Shown: positions 63,472 to 64,000 of the stretch, piece by piece
Layout of the letters: each line of letters opens with the position of its first letter
Numbering within the stretch: the stretch's first letter is position 1
Source: Bifidobacterium sp. ESL0775
GTDB taxonomy: Bacteria; Actinomycetota; Actinomycetes; Actinomycetales; Bifidobacteriaceae
Length of the DNA stretch: 64,000 nucleotides
Direction of reading: 5' to 3'
Assembly (NCBI RefSeq): GCF_029395475.1
Contig: NZ_CP113917.1
Coordinates: forward strand, 620,001 to 684,000
Translations under genes and position numbers: made by a program
The notes under the pieces: generated by a model
Seen by the model: the letters and a program-made list of their open reading frames with translations, nothing else
Told to the model about the DNA's origin: nothing
Database searches by the model: none

Positions 63472-64000
63472 ATGAGCAAGACACTTGATGCTCCCCAGAA
63501 CGCACAGGTGGTGGCAACGGATCGGGAACACCCCAAGCACCTGATACGCACGTTGTTGCACAGCCTGCGCGAATACAAGCGCGAAAGCCTGTTGGCGCCG
63601 GCGTTCGTGATGGTCGAGAGCGTCCTCGAGATCGTGATCCCCACCGTCATGGCCCAGCTCATCGACCAAGGCGTCTCCGGCGGCTCGATGCCGGCGATCT
63701 GGAAATTCGGCATCATTTTGCTCGGTTGCGCCATCGTCTCGCTGTTCGCCGGGTTCATGTCCGGGCGTTACGCGGCCATCGGCTCGTCCGGTTTCGCCAA
63801 GAACCTGCGCCATGATTTGTTCGAGAAGGTGCAATCCTTCAGCTTCACCAACATCGACCGCTTCTCGACCGGCTCGATCATCACCCGTTTGACCACCGAC
63901 GTCACCAACATCCAGTTCGCCTTCCAGATGATCATCCGCGTGGCCGTGCGCGCCCCGATGATGGTCATCGTCGCTTGGATCTTCTCCTTCAGGATCAGCC
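63472..64000 (+). CDS. ABC exporter, 5' part (membrane domain)
   Basis: Read directly: ATG 63472 (GAGGG upstream) opens a frame that continues to the window edge. Beginning MSKTLDAPQNAQVV, with HLIRTLLHSLREYKRES, then membrane helices (LLAPAFVMVESVLEIVIPTV) and the ABC-transporter coupling region FEKVQSFSFTNIDRFSTGS then IITRLTTDVTNIQF, typical of MsbA-type half exporters. The ATPase domain is beyond the window. Divergent from the TetR gene, which probably controls it (inference). The 213 bases before it contain the intergenic control region. Confidence 0.85.
   Translation, partial: MSKTLDAPQNAQVVATDREHPKHLIRTLLHSLREYKRESLLAPAFVMVESVLEIVIPTVMAQLIDQGVSGGSMPAIWKFGIILLGCAIVSLFAGFMSGRYAAIGSSGFAKNLRHDLFEKVQSFSFTNIDRFSTGSIITRLTTDVTNIQFAFQMIIRVAVRAPMMVIVAWIFSFRIS

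Overview
The window looks like chromosome from a bifidobacterium or close relative (Actinobacteria, Bifidobacteriaceae). The basis is GC-rich coding sequence with strong third-position bias, an actinobacterial RNase J with a long basic N-terminus, a LacI-controlled GH42 beta-galactosidase/ABC sugar-uptake cluster, an anaerobic nrdDG pair next to a giant acyl-CoA dehydratase-activase protein, and lysine/DAP biosynthesis. Species cannot be fixed by eye.

Layout. 1-9.2 kb: 3' end of a UvrD/RecB-like helicase-nuclease, a GNAT acetyltransferase, an MFS transporter, dapB, dapA and RNase J. 9.3-16.5 kb: a PAP2 phosphatase, a small toxin-antitoxin-like pair on the minus strand, pepN, a short tandem-repeat patch, then glmM-def with overlapping stop and start. 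16.5-18.4 kb (minus): an orphan LuxR-type response regulator and a hicAB toxin-antitoxin module. 18.6-25.6 kb: a sugar operon (binding protein, two permeases, GH42 beta-galactosidase, LacI regulator) headed by a promoter overlapped by a large perfect palindrome. 25.8-32.3 kb: a fused double ABC transporter, an aldo/keto reductase and a zinc alcohol dehydrogenase.

32.3-38.6 kb is a sharply AT-rich island: a C5-cytosine DNA methyltransferase, a ParB-like protein and a phospholipase-D/SNF2-helicase fusion. The last two overlap by 4 bases. It is followed by a decayed CopG/BrnA-type antitoxin. This is the best candidate for an unusual restriction/defence system in the window. The next genes back to 42.6 kb (DUF4143 AAA ATPase with three 40-bp-spaced palindromes upstream, a Gfo/Idh/MocA oxidoreductase, a Vsr-type endonuclease, a DUF4391-like protein) extend the island in host-like base composition.

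42.8-50.8 kb: an esterase, tRNA-Arg(CCT), a membrane-anchored endonuclease/exonuclease/phosphatase-family protein, a 66-residue small protein, pntAB transhydrogenase (minus) and xseAB (minus). 50.9-59.8 kb: two NrdR-like boxes, nrdD, nrdG and a 1.7-kilo-residue acyl-CoA dehydratase activase-related protein. 59.9-64 kb: an old-yellow-enzyme oxidoreductase (minus), a glutamate-cysteine ligase-family protein, a TetR regulator (minus) and the start of an ABC exporter cut by the window edge.

All calls come from reading translations and motifs by eye; no database search was run. Many long antisense open frames are shadows of GC-rich codon bias and are omitted.
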